DNA from: Bryobacterales bacterium
GTDB taxonomy: Bacteria; Acidobacteriota; Terriglobia; Bryobacterales; Bryobacteraceae
Assembly: GCA_025462985.1 (NCBI GenBank)
Contig: JAOAPP010000452.1
Span: forward strand, 1 to 5,057
DNA length: 5,057 nucleotides
Reading direction: 5' to 3'
A program made the position numbers and the translations under genes. How positions within the stretch are numbered: the first letter of the stretch is position 1; the number at the start of each line of letters is the position of its first letter. Below, in pieces: positions 4,864 through 5,057 of this stretch. The notes beneath the pieces are model-generated. The model saw nothing but the letters and a program-made list of their open reading frames with translations, had not been told where the DNA came from and ran no database searches.

Positions 4864-5057
4864 CTATTTGGCGGCCTCGATCACGCCGCACGCCTGACGC
4901 GCGCCGGAATTACCGGAGGGATCCGTCTTCAGGTCGTCGTCCTTTTCGTGAACCACGACCGATTTGCCGATAATAGAATCCGCTCCGCTCAAACTCATCT
5001 TGCCCTTCCAATCGAGATGCGCTTTTCCGGAAGCGTGCGCTTCGTGATTACCAAGGT
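4864..5057 (-). CDS. sodC: Cu,Zn superoxide dismutase, C-terminal part (cut by window edge)
   Basis: The minus strand gives 63 residues to a tag stop at 4864-4866, and the rest lies beyond the right edge. The fragment has SodC hallmarks: [16 protein letters not shown], then [20 protein letters not shown], then [15 protein letters not shown]. The His in VVVHEKDDD is the copper-ligand position. [14 protein letters not shown] carries the electrostatic loop and the Arg that steers superoxide to copper, and the Cys in ACGVI forms the conserved intrasubunit disulphide. The enzyme dismutates superoxide to hydrogen peroxide and oxygen, usually in the periplasm or as a lipoprotein. The N-terminal signal cannot be seen here. 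It converges on the peptidase operon, with only the tail-and-leader remnants between them, and no clear terminator is visible for it. Confidence 0.93.
   Translation of the reverse strand, partial: LGNHEAHASGKAHLDWKGKMSLSGADSIIGKSVVVHEKDDDLKTDPSGNSGARQACGVIEAAK

Overview
The window looks like a chromosomal stretch from a GC-rich, probably soil-living bacterium. I favour Verrucomicrobiota, with Acidobacteriota as the alternative. The basis is the type of multi-spanning TolB-like/TPR protein, the lack of strong Shine-Dalgarno sequences before any start, and the gene mix. This is inference from remembered family distributions, not a search result.

Layout, left to right. A minus-strand gene cut by the left edge (1-312) encodes the N-terminal OB-fold part of a YhaM-like nucleic-acid-binding protein. 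It is divergent from a complete plus-strand gene (413-2461) for a 682-residue membrane-anchored protein with a TolB/FlgO-like domain and TPR repeats. A 270-bp spacer follows. It holds a possible weak bidirectional terminator and a possible 41-codon minus-strand gene for a lysine-rich peptide built on a 15-bp tandem repeat. Then comes a tight plus-strand pair: a 532-residue cytosolic clan CD cysteine peptidase of the C25 (gingipain-like) type (2732-4330) and, 10 bp later, a small beta-rich protein (4341-4646). The window ends with the C-terminal part of a minus-strand Cu,Zn superoxide dismutase (4864-5057).

The most unusual part is 4590-4860. It holds two detached copies of the last ~22-25 codons of a TolB/TPR paralogue, with a copy of the leader that precedes the intact gene at 413 lying between them. 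The order tail, leader, tail reads as the scar of a collapsed tandem array of paralogues. The first tail copy also supplies, out of frame, the last ~16-18 codons of the small beta-rich protein, so that gene is a chimera at its 3' end.

Functionally, the peptidase and its small partner are the only clear operon and the best candidate for an uncharacterised system. A secretion signal is absent, so the protease would act inside the cell. The flanking TolB/TPR, OB-fold and SodC genes look like independent units.
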